A stretch of DNA of 41,348 nucleotides from Hyalangium versicolor (lineage in GTDB: Bacteria; Myxococcota; Myxococcia; Myxococcales; Myxococcaceae), in the NCBI RefSeq assembly GCF_020103695.1, contig NZ_JAHXBF010000054.1, positions 1-41,348 of the forward strand. Reading direction: 5' to 3'. Numbering within the stretch: position 1 is the stretch's first letter; each line of letters starts with the position of its first letter. The notes beneath the pieces were generated by a model that did not search any database, had not been told where the DNA came from, and worked only from the letters and a program-made list of their open reading frames with translations. Position numbers and translations under genes: made by a program. Below, one piece after another: positions 1 through 6,834 of this stretch.

Positions 1-117
1 AAGTCCGCTCTCAAGCGCTTGGTACTTCGCCGCGATGACTTCCTCCAGGTCCATGCCTACATTGATGGGCACGATCTCGGGCACCCGCAAACTGAAACTT
101 TATTCCTGCGCGGCTCC
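1..117. other. Window-edge segment, possible partial gene
   Basis: Both strands are open here, so I cannot name a gene. On the minus strand an ATG at 54 (or GTG at 84) reads out of the window and begins MDLEEVIAAKYQALESGL, with good third-position GC but no Shine-Dalgarno sequence. On the plus strand a frame ends in TAA at 118-120. Either could be real; the minus reading has slightly better codon usage. Sequence to the left of the window is needed to decide. Confidence 0.2.
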
Positions 118-197
118 TAACGCCTCGAACTGACAAGGTATCGAGGCGTCGCAGGGGCTCGGGCGATCTCGCTCGCCGCGATCGAAACGCCGCGCTT
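118..197 (-). repeat. Dispersed hairpin repeat A, copy 1 (3' exon of the intron remnant)
   Basis: This 80-bp stretch is repeated at 7066-7145 with few differences. It contains an 8-bp inverted repeat, CGCCTCGA and TCGAGGCG, around a 12-nt loop at 121-148. Read on the minus strand, it directly follows the 3' end of the group II intron remnant and starts AAGCG. The intact copy at 7066-7155 continues upstream into GATCTGCGGG, so in this copy the intron sits immediately after that sequence. I do not know the function of the repeat; it may be a fragment of an older mobile element. Confidence 0.7.
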
Positions 198-236
198 GTC
201 GGGTAGCCCCGCCGGTCACCCGGCGGAGCCCCCACG

Positions 237-269
237 GATCCGGACGTGCGGAATTGCCGCATCCGGCTC
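237..269 (-). ncRNA. Group II intron domain V (remnant copy)
   Basis: The minus strand folds into the 33-nt domain V hairpin, the catalytic heart of group II ribozymes. The stem starts GAGCCGGATGC, containing the catalytic AGC triad, and closes with GCACGTCCGGATC. It is the same fold and nearly the same sequence as domain V at 1847-1879, with compensating changes near the loop. Confidence 0.8.
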
Positions 270-286
270 TTCGGGTGTCGGCCTCG

Positions 287-535
287 CTACGTTCCGTACC
301 GGTGGACGATTCGAGGCTTCGGGAGGGGAAACTCCTCCAGCAGCTTCTCCATCGCCTGCCACCTCACGAAGCTCTTCTGGGAGCGGAGGGAAAGCCACTT
401 GCGCCAGATGGCTCTCGTCCGATGCCAGAGCCGATGGAGCGCCCGGTAGTTCGACGTGACGCCGAAGTACGCGTAATGCCCATTCAGCTTTTGCATCAAT
501 GAGCGTTGTTGCCACTCGACTGCTGTCTCTCCCAT
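287..535 (-). pseudogene. Group II intron reverse transcriptase/maturase, C-terminal fragment
   Basis: Eighty-two residues match the end of the maturase (X) domain of group II intron proteins. Recognisable parts are LNGHYAYFGV, the basic RAIWRKWLSLRSQ stretch and the terminal LLEEFPLPKPRIVH. The intact intron in this window has the same pattern in its own last 80 residues (VRGHYGYYGI, then LLLERFPLPQPK). The palm domain with the YADD site is absent, so the fragment has no reverse transcriptase activity. An in-frame ATG lies at 535, but it falls inside the domain and is not a natural start. Confidence 0.8.
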
Positions 536-721
536 CTCTGCCTACCTCCTGGGTAAGAGGCCCGGGGAGGGGGGCAGTTTTAGTGTCGCGAGGGGGTCAA
601 TTTTGCTGTCGCTCTACAGCAGGAACGCAATGGAACTAAAAAGTACCTCAGGGCTTCACTTTGGAGCCCGGGGACGTGTTCAGAACGAACTCTGGCTGAA
701 GGCGGCTCTCGGCGGAACTCG

Positions 722-1519
722 TTACGTGCGGCTCCGGAGCCTGATGAACAGCGCGAGGATTACCACACAATAAATAGAGCTGAATCCCTGACCAGAGCTG
801 GTGGCACAGCCATAATCCGGAGTTGTCGGCTCCGGAGCGTTTGGCACAGGTTGAGGCTGAGGTTGAGGCGATGATGAATTCGTGACACGAACGGTGGCCA
901 CGAATCGGAGCGAACCCCCAAGATGCATCGGGTACAACTCGTCGGTCGCGAGCCCCCGCGCGCCATTTCCCGGCCAAGGGTCAAAAACACCGCCCGCAAC
1001 GATATTGGGGCCATAGGACGTCCTGAAATACTGGATCGCAGTCAACACCATCGCATGGCCACGCGCACCGATAACCAACGGGTGATCTTGGTCGAGTTCG
1101 CTCACAATCTGCTGATTGGTCAGGGCAAGGACTCCCGCATCCGCGTCATATGCACCGGTGAGGTGTGCGGCAAAAGGATTCCCGAGATCATCGACCCATT
1201 GCCGGTTGAGTTGGCGTGCCATGACGATGCCTGCTTGGGCAGGCATGTTTACCGGTGCGCCATAGACTTCGCTTACAATCCGGTCCTGCCTTACTGGGTG
1301 GATATAATAGCTGTAAAGCATAGAGATGCTGGCGGCCCAGCACCATTGAGACTGATACTGATTCTGGTAAGCCTGCTGCGCGAAGCGCGAGAAATCCACT
1401 TGGGAAGTACACAATTCTCCCTGTGGGGTTTGCTGGCACACCGTCGAGGCTTCCGCTTGAAGTGAACTCAAGGCGAGAAGGCACGGTACGAGTGTTTTCA
1501 ACAATCGAGGCACGATCAT
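722..1519 (-). CDS. Secreted papain-like (C39-like) cysteine peptidase with MYXO-CTERM-like tail
   Basis: This is a 265-residue exported cysteine peptidase. Residues 1-24 form a signal peptide (basic start, then LLKTLVPCLLALSSLQAEA). The nucleophile motif QSQWCWAAS places the catalytic Cys at residue 60, RGHAMVLTAI places the catalytic His at 155, and DPWPG supplies the third residue near 180. This spacing is typical of the C39-like/papain-like family. A Pro-Gln linker leads to a C-terminal tail with Gly-Cys, a hydrophobic helix and RLRSR. That matches the MYXO-CTERM layout, in which the Cys is processed for surface anchoring. I chose the ATG at 1519 because it opens the signal peptide; a GGGGGA stretch abuts it closely. 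An ATG 69 bases upstream is possible. GC is lower than in the core genes and the gene lies between two introns, so recent acquisition is likely. Its substrate is unknown. Confidence 0.75.
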   Translation of the reverse strand: MIVPRLLKTLVPCLLALSSLQAEASTVCQQTPQGELCTSQVDFSRFAQQAYQNQYQSQWCWAASISMLYSYYIHPVRQDRIVSEVYGAPVNMPAQAGIVMARQLNRQWVDDLGNPFAAHLTGAYDADAGVLALTNQQIVSELDQDHPLVIGARGHAMVLTAIQYFRTSYGPNIVAGGVFDPWPGNGARGLATDELYPMHLGGSLRFVATVRVTNSSSPQPQPQPVPNAPEPTTPDYGCATSSGQGFSSIYCVVILALFIRLRSRT

Positions 1520-1846
1520 TCCCCCTGTCTTTGTCTGTAAGGATAGTTCTTCAGAAGCACCTGCTGCGTGCGGCGCGAACCCTAGCAACGGAACTTCTGG
1601 GGATCAAATCCTGCCGAAGCTGAAAAGCCAGTTAGAGCTTCGAAAGGTATGATTCCTGCAAATATGAGAAGGTCGAGCAACACTGAACTCCAGATCTTGC
1701 TGGTGAAAGCGAATCGTCTCTTGGAGACAAACCGTACAGCAGGATGATCATGATGCCCGAATCGAGCTGCGGGGATTTCTGCAGCGGTTGAGCACGCTCC
1801 AATGGTCGGGTAGACCCGGGCGCTGACTGGCCCCGGGCCCCCCACG

Positions 1847-1879
1847 GATCCGGACGTGCAGAATTCCCGCATCCGGCTC
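1847..1879 (-). ncRNA. Group II intron domain V
   Basis: This 33-nt hairpin on the minus strand starts GAGCCGGATGC and closes GCACGTCCGGATC, with a loop around GGGAATT. It carries the AGC catalytic triad. It lies just downstream of the stop codon of the intron protein, where domain V is expected. Confidence 0.85.
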
Positions 1880-1896
1880 TTCAGGCCATGGATTCG

Positions 1897-2550
1897 CTAC
1901 GCGGGTTGGGTCATCCGCTTCGGCTGCGGGAGCGGGAATCGCTCCAGGAGCAGGAGCATCCGAGCCCAGCTCATGTTTCGGCGTTGCGAGCGACGGTTGA
2001 GCCACTTCTGCCACCGTCGGCGAACCTCGCAGTAGAAGTTCGAGAGCCCCCGCGAGTTCCCGGGGATTCCGTAGTACCCGTAGTGCCCTCGGACCATCTG
2101 CTTGAGGTGCTGCCATTGTTCCTGGATGGGACGGTGCCGGTTCCGGCGGCACCATGTGGCGACCGACTTCACCGCCCGACTGAATCGCGACTTGGACGTG
2201 GTCCGCCTGACGAACCACTTCCCCGCACGCGAGCGTGCCCAGTGGTGGTTGAAGCCCAGCAGTTCGAAGCTGCCAGGCTCCTTGCCGTCCCCACCCCAGG
2301 GACGAGGACCCGGTCGCCTGAACTCGACGAGCCGGGTCTTCTCCGGGTGGAGTGTCAGTCCATACCTCCCAAAACGCTTCGGGAGGACGTCCAGAACGCG
2401 GCGGGCATCCTCTTCCTGCGAGAACAGAATGACGAAGTCGTCCGCATAGCGAAACAGGAAGCTGGGGCCTTTCAAGCGCGGCCTCACCTCCCTGTAGAAC
2501 CATGCATCGAGCACTTCGTGCAGGTAGAGATTTGCCAGCAGCGGAGAGAT
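1897..2550 (-). pseudogene. Group II intron reverse transcriptase/maturase, 3' half (split gene)
   Basis: This is the second half of the intron protein. It begins inside the motif GGVISPLLANLYLH, at the att core 2543-2550. It carries the reverse transcriptase active site FRYADDFVILF, the RT6-RT7 region (YGLTLHPEKTRLVEF), the maturase X domain (VRGHYGYYGI, then RRRWQKWLNRRSQ) and the terminal LLLERFPLPQPK. The first half is at 4549-5246. Removing the 2006 bp between equivalent bases of the two cores puts both halves in one frame and restores GTPQGGVISPLLANLYLH without a changed residue. The half has no start of its own that would make a useful enzyme. Confidence 0.9.
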
Positions 2551-2576
2551 CTCGCCTCCCACGCAATGGAGCAATT
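2528..2576 (+). other. attL of the serine-recombinase element
   Basis: This is the left junction. Host intron sequence TTTGCCAGCAGC runs into the core GGAGAGAT (2543-2550), then element sequence CTCGCCTCCCACGCAATGG. The element arm, read backwards as CATTGCGTGGGAGG, mirrors the arm at the right end, as serine-recombinase attP half-sites usually do. Confidence 0.7.
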
Positions 2577-4556
2577 CCACTGGAGCTCCTCCATCACGAG
2601 GGCCGAGCTGCTTGCTCGGACTGTAGACGACCGGAGGCGAAGATGATGCCCTCCAGGGCGGGTTCGGGTGTGCCGCGCGGTGGTCGGACGGATCTTTCGT
2701 CTGATGCCGCGGCGGCAAGCTTTCACTTTGCGGGTTCGCTTCGAGCCAGTGCGGCTGGCCCGCGAGCAGCTCCGCGTGGCGTACGAAATGGTAGCCCCCA
2801 CACGTCGGGCGCTTGTCCGCAGTGCCCCGGAAGAAAAGGCCGAAGTGCCAGTCCTCCGCCAGGACAGCAAGGAGCGTCGGTCATGAAGTCGGTCGCCCTC
2901 TACGCGCGTGTGTCCTCCGCCCAGCAGACTCAGCAAGCCACCGTGGCCAGTCAGCTCGCTGCTCTCCAAGAGCGGGCGAAGGCCGATGGGCACACGGTGC
3001 TCCCCTCGGACATTTACATCGACGAAGGGTACAGCGGCGCGACGCTGGCGAGGCCTGCCATGGAGCGGCTGCGCGATCGGGTCGCGGAAGGCGGCGTGGA
3101 AGTCCTGTACGTACATAGCCCGGACCGTCTGGCGCGCCGCTACGCCTATCAAGTGCTGCTGCTTGAGGAGTTCGCCAGACAGGGCGTGTCGGTCACTTTC
3201 CTCAACGGTCCCGCCGGCCACAGCGCCGAGGATGAGCTGCTGGTTCAGGTCCAGGGGATGATTGCGGAATACGAGCGCGCCAGGATCCTCGAGCGCTGTC
3301 GCCGGGGCAAGCTGCACAAGGCGCGCAGCGGCATCATCAATCCGTTGGCGGGCGCGCCGTACGGCTACCTCTACGTGCGCAAGTCCGAGGAGGGGCCGGC
3401 CCGCTACCAGGTGCTGCTGCACGAGGCCAAAGTGGTTCGCTCCATCTTCAAGTGGCTCGTCGAGGAGCAGGCTTCGATCGGCGAGATTACGCGGCGGCTC
3501 TGCTCGCAGGGGGTACCCACGCGCAAGGGCCTGCCCCGGTGGGATCGGGCCACGGTCTGGGCCATCCTTCACAATCCGGCGTACATGGGGCGGGCTGCCT
3601 TCGGCAAAACAGAAGCTGTCGCACGAGGAAGGCTGCTGCGTCCCATTCGTGGCAAGGGCACAGTGCCCAAACACGCCAAGAGTGGCCATCGCGACAAGCC
3701 ACCCTCGGAGTGGATCTCGATCCCTGTCCCTGCCTTGGTTTCGCCGGAGACGTTTGCGGCGGCCAGGGAGCAACTCGAACGCAACCGGCACCTGTCTGAG
3801 CGCAATGGGCGTGGACAGCGCTATCTACTGCAGGGCCTCACGGTGTGCGCCCGGTGTGGCTATGCCTACTATGGCAAGCGCGTCTCTCGCGCGTCCGCCA
3901 AGGGGCGGGCGCTGTACGGCTACTACCGCTGCGTGGGCAGCGACGGGTATCGCTTCGAAGGGGGCCGCATCTGCCACAACCCCCAGGTGAGAGTCGACCA
4001 GCTGGACGAGTACGTCTGGGACTCGGTGCGGCAAGTCCTCCAAGACCCTGCTCGCATCCTGGACGAATGGACTCGCCGTGGTGCGAGCGATGGCACCCTT
4101 GCAGAGCTGCATGCGCGGCGCGAGGAGGCCAAGCGAGCTTTCCGCGAACACGAGCAGACCTTGAAGCGACTGCGGGACGCGTACGAAGCGGGCGCCCTGG
4201 AGTTGGACGACTTGGTCGCCCGCAGCGAGCGCGTACGCGGGCGGCTCCGCTACGCGCAGCAGGAACTGAAGCGGGCCGAGGCCACGATCGCGCAGACAGT
4301 CGAATTGAAGGTCGTCGTTGGCCGGTTGCAGGACTTCGCAGCGCAGGTCGGGGACGGGCTGGACCACTTGGGCTGGGTCAAGCGGCGCCAGCTGATTCGC
4401 ACGCTGGTCGCCAAGGTAGAAATCGATGAAGGAGGTGCAACGGTGGTCTACCGGGTGCCGACATCAGGAAATCCTCCTGGGCCCCCGCAGTCCCCAGAGG
4501 ACGAGGGTGAGCCCGTACCTTCCGGCGGAAGTTGTCAATTGAGTGGGGGGAGAGAT
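2543..4556 (+). mobile_element. Single-gene serine-recombinase element inserted in the intron ORF
   Basis: An element of 2006 bp is bounded by the 8-bp direct core GGAGAGAT (2543-2550 and 4549-4556). It carries one gene, a large serine recombinase, and about 330 bp of non-coding left end. There are no terminal inverted repeats and no transposase-type target duplication, as expected for site-specific integration through a shared core. The left flank AGCAGC plus core and the right flank core plus GACCCCACC rejoin to the uninterrupted reverse transcriptase sequence. There are no cargo or conjugation genes, so it is either a minimal mobile element or the stripped remains of a larger integrative element. 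Confidence 0.8.
2551..2882 (+). other. Non-coding left end of the serine-recombinase element
   Basis: These 332 bp between the left core and the recombinase start hold no convincing gene. The first 96 bp are open in the frame that would continue the recombinase if the element were circular, ending at TGA 2644-2646. The rest presumably contains the recombinase promoter. The only clear signal is the Shine-Dalgarno AAGGAG just before 2883. Confidence 0.5.
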
Positions 4557-4799
4557 GACCCCACCCTGTGGAGTGCCCTCGTCCGGATGGTAGAGCATCC
4601 CGGCTTCGAGCACTCCTGCATTCAGCCACTTCCCGATCAGGCGCAGCAGCACGCCATCGCGTACCCGCTGTTGAATGATTTCGCGCAGGTGCTTGTGGTC
4701 CAGGGTGTCGAAGAACTTCTTGATGTCGACCTCCAGGACCCACCCTCCCGCCATCCGCACCGTTTGGTGCTGGAGGTCAGCCAACATCTGGTGCGCTGA
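2883..4799 (+). CDS. Large serine recombinase (site-specific integrase)
   Basis: This enzyme cuts and rejoins DNA at att sites through a phosphoserine link. The N-terminal resolvase domain (about 1-145) has ALYARVSS with the catalytic Ser at 11, GYSGATLARPAMERL and HSPDRLARR. The recombinase domain (about 155-290) starts at NPLAGAPYGYLYV. A zinc-ribbon follows, with CARCGYAYYGK and later Cys residues in YYRCVGS and RICHNP. A coiled-coil region (about 400-490) completes the family layout. The ATG at 2883 has AAGGAG 8 bases upstream. The reading frame has no stop inside the element: it crosses the right att core at 4549 and uses antisense intron sequence until 4799, giving 638 residues. In a circular form it would instead stop at 2646 after 589 residues. 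The family assignment is firm; the natural C-terminus is inferred. Confidence 0.9.
   Translation: MKSVALYARVSSAQQTQQATVASQLAALQERAKADGHTVLPSDIYIDEGYSGATLARPAMERLRDRVAEGGVEVLYVHSPDRLARRYAYQVLLLEEFARQGVSVTFLNGPAGHSAEDELLVQVQGMIAEYERARILERCRRGKLHKARSGIINPLAGAPYGYLYVRKSEEGPARYQVLLHEAKVVRSIFKWLVEEQASIGEITRRLCSQGVPTRKGLPRWDRATVWAILHNPAYMGRAAFGKTEAVARGRLLRPIRGKGTVPKHAKSGHRDKPPSEWISIPVPALVSPETFAAAREQLERNRHLSERNGRGQRYLLQGLTVCARCGYAYYGKRVSRASAKGRALYGYYRCVGSDGYRFEGGRICHNPQVRVDQLDEYVWDSVRQVLQDPARILDEWTRRGASDGTLAELHARREEAKRAFREHEQTLKRLRDAYEAGALELDDLVARSERVRGRLRYAQQELKRAEATIAQTVELKVVVGRLQDFAAQVGDGLDHLGWVKRRQLIRTLVAKVEIDEGGATVVYRVPTSGNPPGPPQSPEDEGEPVPSGGSCQLSGGRDDPTLWSALVRMVEHPGFEHSCIQPLPDQAQQHAIAYPLLNDFAQVLVVQGVEELLDVDLQDPPSRHPHRLVLEVSQHLVR
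4528..4580 (+). other. attR of the serine-recombinase element
   Basis: This is the right junction. Element sequence CAATTGAGTGGGG runs into the core GGAGAGAT (4549-4556), then intron sequence GACCCCACCCTGTGGAGTG, which is the antisense of codons for GTPQGGV. The element arm is an imperfect mirror of the arm in attL. Confidence 0.7.
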
Positions 4800-5246
4800 C
4801 CTGCCGGGCCGGAAGCCGTAGGAGCAGTCCAGAAAGTCTTGCTCGTATACGGCCTCCAACATCATGTGCACCGCCCGCTGCAGAACCTTGTCCTCGAAGG
4901 TCGGAATGCCGATGGGTCTACGCTGCTTCCCATCGCCCTTCGGGATGTGGACGCGCCGCACCGGGGGGGCCCGGTACGTCCCGGACTTCGCTCGCTCCAG
5001 CAGCGACCGGAGGTTCTCCTCCAGTTGCGCCGCATAGGCTTCGCTCGTCTCGCCGTCCACTCCGACGGCGCCGTCCTTGCGCGTCCGTCGGTGCGCTTCG
5101 CGCAGCCACTCAATATCCATGTGGTGTGCAAGCGTGGTGAGAGCTGCCTCTGGCTTGTCCTTCGCCAGCTTCGCTATCCGCTCGAGTTTCGTGAAGACGC
5201 TCTCGGAGCCCAGTGTCTCCTGCATCGTTCCCTCCAGCAGTTCCAT
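4549..5246 (-). pseudogene. Group II intron reverse transcriptase/maturase, 5' half (split gene)
   Basis: This is the first half of the intron protein. The ATG at 5246 (MELLEGTMQETLG) has GGAGGGAAGGGGA upstream and is the best start. Reverse transcriptase blocks RT0 to RT4 are readable: KDGAVGVDGET, RRVHIPKGDGKQRRPIGIPT, EDKVLQRAVHMML, DCSYGFRPGRSAHQ and the first metal-site block VLEVDIKKFFDTLDHKHL. It ends at GTPQGGVISP, where the recombinase element begins. In the present arrangement the frame runs on into the element until a stop at 4464. That product would lack the YADD site and the maturase domain, so it should be inactive. The continuation is at 1897-2550. Confidence 0.9.
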
Positions 5247-5812
5247 GTCATGGCGTCCCCTTCCCTCCATGGGGTTCCAGTTGGGCCGGTTCCCCCACTT
5301 CTGCGGTACTATGAGACGCTCCGAATCCCGTCCGACCGTCCCTCCCCCGCTTCGTTTCCTTCGCGGAGCAGGTACCACCGCCACCCGTCTTTCGCTCCCG
5401 TGCGCGTCGGGCGCCCATCGCGCGCGGGCCAGGGTTGTTGTCCGGCTTCCCCAACCGGCTGTTTGACGTGGCGTCGTACGGGCCTCCCAGGTTCCTTGGG
5501 GGACCTTTGTGTGCATGCCCTGCTCTTCGACCCCGGTGGGAGCGCCGCGCCGGCCCGTTCTCTCAGCGCGCCGCTGCTGCCTTCCGCTCGTTTCAAGGCG
5601 TCGGCTCCCACAAGGAAGCTTTCGAGGCTCAATCACACGGCCTGCACACTCGCTGTCTACGCTTCGCAGCCAGGGTTACCCCTGCGCCACGCAAGACTCG
5701 CTTCCGGGTGGGGGCCAGCCTTTCCCGGGCGGGCTTCGCACCCGCGAGGTCCCAGCGTGAGGTTTCTGCTTTCTACATGGCTTCCTCCTCACCCAGGCTT
5801 CTCCTGGCGCAC
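5247..5812 (-). ncRNA. Group II intron ribozyme 5' domains (I to IV)
   Basis: These 566 bases lie between the intron 5' end and the reverse transcriptase start, and correspond to ribozyme domains I-III and the start of IV. The 5' end GTGCGCC and the following hairpin with AGGAGAAGCCTGG fit the consensus. GAAACGA at 5594-5588, about 220 nt from the 5' end, can pair with the last seven exon bases and is a candidate EBS1. A second GAAACGA lies near 5355 but is too far downstream to be the usual EBS1. Open reading frames on either strand here look like shadows of the RNA. Confidence 0.75.
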
Positions 5813-5817
5813 GAAAC

Positions 5818-5850
5818 GATCTGCGGAAAGCGCGGGATTCCGATCGCGGG
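5818..5850 (+). repeat. Repeat A-related core, copy 3, adjacent to the intron 5' end
   Basis: GATCTGCGG followed by AAGCGCGGG and CCGATCGCGG matches the core of the repeat at 7155-7125 (minus strand), here in plus orientation. It forms the 5' exon of the interrupted intron, so the two introns of the window sit at this repeat family in opposite relative orientations. Confidence 0.55.
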
Positions 5851-5916
5851 AAGTGCGAGAAAGCGCGGGCGTGGCGCCGCAGCGGCGTGAGGATCGGAGT
5901 GGTCCGAAAACTGGAG

Positions 5917-5991
5917 CGGTGTGGAGGCCGCAGGAGGGTGCTGGCATACCTGACAGCGCCCGGTGGGGTGCGCGCCATTCTGGAGCATCTG
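5917..5991 (+). pseudogene. Transposase C-terminal remnant, possibly IS91/Y2 type
   Basis: One frame reads LERCGGRRRVLAYLTAPGG followed by VRAILEHL. This resembles the short conserved end of IS91-type putative transposases, where a zinc-binding CxxCGG motif is followed by an LxxLT...ILEHLGLP helix. Nothing else of the gene is present and the reading frame departs after EHL. It is probably a relic that the group II intron or its neighbours invaded. The match is recalled from family knowledge and is short, so treat it as tentative. Confidence 0.4.
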
Positions 5992-6165
5992 ACATTTTAC
6001 CTCTATGCTCTGTTCTGTCGTGCACAGGCTTGTGTCAAGGGACCTCCCTCTCACATACAAACCGTGCGCAAGCACACAAACACGCCAAGCCCATATTGAT
6101 TTGAATATGCGAACCGCTTCATGTTCGCCCGACCTGCGCACACTGGCATGACAAAGGGACCTGCA

Positions 6166-6834
6166 ATGCTTCGTCAGTTATGTATTGGGCTGTCGATATT
6201 CTTTGAAGCCTGTGTCACCGCACCACCAGGAACTGGCGGATCTGGTGATGCAACATGCGACTCAACCTGTTCTGCACAATATTTCACTTCGGAAATAGAA
6301 GGAAACTCGTCCGATTGCAATAACGGACCCAAGCGTATCTGCAAGCCTGTGGGATCAACAAATACATTCACTGCATGCGACGCGCGGTGCCCAGACAGTT
6401 ATTACTCTACCCAAAAAGAAAAGAAGCACAAGGACTGCAATGGCGAACCTCGACTTCACTGCAAAGACGTTCCTATCGGCAATAATCTAACCACGTGCGA
6501 TGCGACATGCCCCAACGAGCACTTCTACACCTCCAAACTGGAGGCAAGAAGTTCGAAATGTGATAGCGAACCCATTCGATACTGCAACTACGCTTCTGGC
6601 TCTTCTAGCTTAGATTCGTGCGACAATACGTGTCCTCAAAACTACCACTCCACCTCTATTAAGAGCGTAGCTTCAGACTGCGCCCACGGTAAACGCCTAG
6701 CATGCCGATACAATGGCGGCGCCACTTCATTCGATACGTGTGACTTACATTGCCCTGAAGGCTACACCGCCCAAAAACCCAAGGACAAGAGTTCAGACTG
6801 CGCCGATGGCGTCATGCGCACCTGCTCACGTTGA
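6166..6834 (+). CDS. Cysteine-rich tandem-repeat lipoprotein
   Basis: This 222-residue protein has no function I recognise. A lipoprotein signal peptide (MLRQLCIGLSIFFEAC) is followed by five tandem units starting at bases 6253, 6373, 6493, 6616 and 6736. Each is 40-41 residues, with four cysteines in the pattern CDxxCPxxYxS, then SDC, then C. The regular even spacing suggests two disulfides per unit and an exported, rod-like or adhesive protein. The ATG at 6166 follows AAGGGA at a good distance; in-frame ATGs at 6148 and 6121 are less likely. The gene is much richer in A and T than the core genes, with many A/T-ending codons, which suggests transfer. It stands alone, with long non-coding stretches on both sides. 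Confidence 0.7.
   Translation: MLRQLCIGLSIFFEACVTAPPGTGGSGDATCDSTCSAQYFTSEIEGNSSDCNNGPKRICKPVGSTNTFTACDARCPDSYYSTQKEKKHKDCNGEPRLHCKDVPIGNNLTTCDATCPNEHFYTSKLEARSSKCDSEPIRYCNYASGSSSLDSCDNTCPQNYHSTSIKSVASDCAHGKRLACRYNGGATSFDTCDLHCPEGYTAQKPKDKSSDCADGVMRTCSR

Larger units (their letters stand above)
198..540 (-). mobile_element. Group II intron remnant, 5'-truncated
   Basis: Only the 3' end of a group II intron remains. It has the last 82 codons of the maturase, domain V at 237-269, a GC-rich domain VI stem, and a 3' terminus CTACCCGAC ending at 198. The second intron in this window has the same terminus at 1805. The reverse transcriptase core and the ribozyme 5' half are missing. To the right, at about 550-615, lies non-matching sequence that includes TGTCGC repeats, which could be an insertion-sequence end, though I cannot prove that. 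The remnant cannot move or splice by itself. Confidence 0.8.
1805..5812 (-). mobile_element. Group II intron, complete but interrupted by a serine-recombinase element
   Basis: The 5' end on the minus strand is GTGCGCC at 5812-5806, the group II consensus, followed by AGGAGAAGCCTGG. The 3' end is CTACCCGAC at 1805, after domain V (1847-1879) and a GC-rich domain VI. The exon bases just before the 5' end (TCGTTTC, 5819-5813) pair perfectly with GAAACGA at 5594-5588 inside domain I, so they are good IBS1/EBS1 candidates. Without the 2006-bp insertion the intron would be 2002 bp, a normal size, encoding a 447-residue reverse transcriptase/maturase with no endonuclease domain. With the insertion in place the protein is broken, so the copy should be immobile unless helped in trans. 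Confidence 0.85.

Noticed and set aside
541..640. TGTCGC-type repeats as an IS21-like element end
   Set aside because: Only a few short repeats resemble multiple terminal repeats; no transposase or ATP-binding helper gene is attached.
2543..4556. Insertion-sequence style target duplication for the recombinase element
   Set aside because: The 8-bp repeat is better read as a shared recombination core: removing one copy with the element restores the gene, and the ends have no terminal inverted repeats.
1805..5812. Idea that the two reverse transcriptase halves come from two different introns
   Set aside because: The att-core junction restores a continuous frame and motif with exact length, so one interrupted intron explains both halves.
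4839..6104. A 421-codon plus-strand frame across the intron 5' region
   Set aside because: It runs antisense to the reverse transcriptase and the structured ribozyme RNA and shows no domain.
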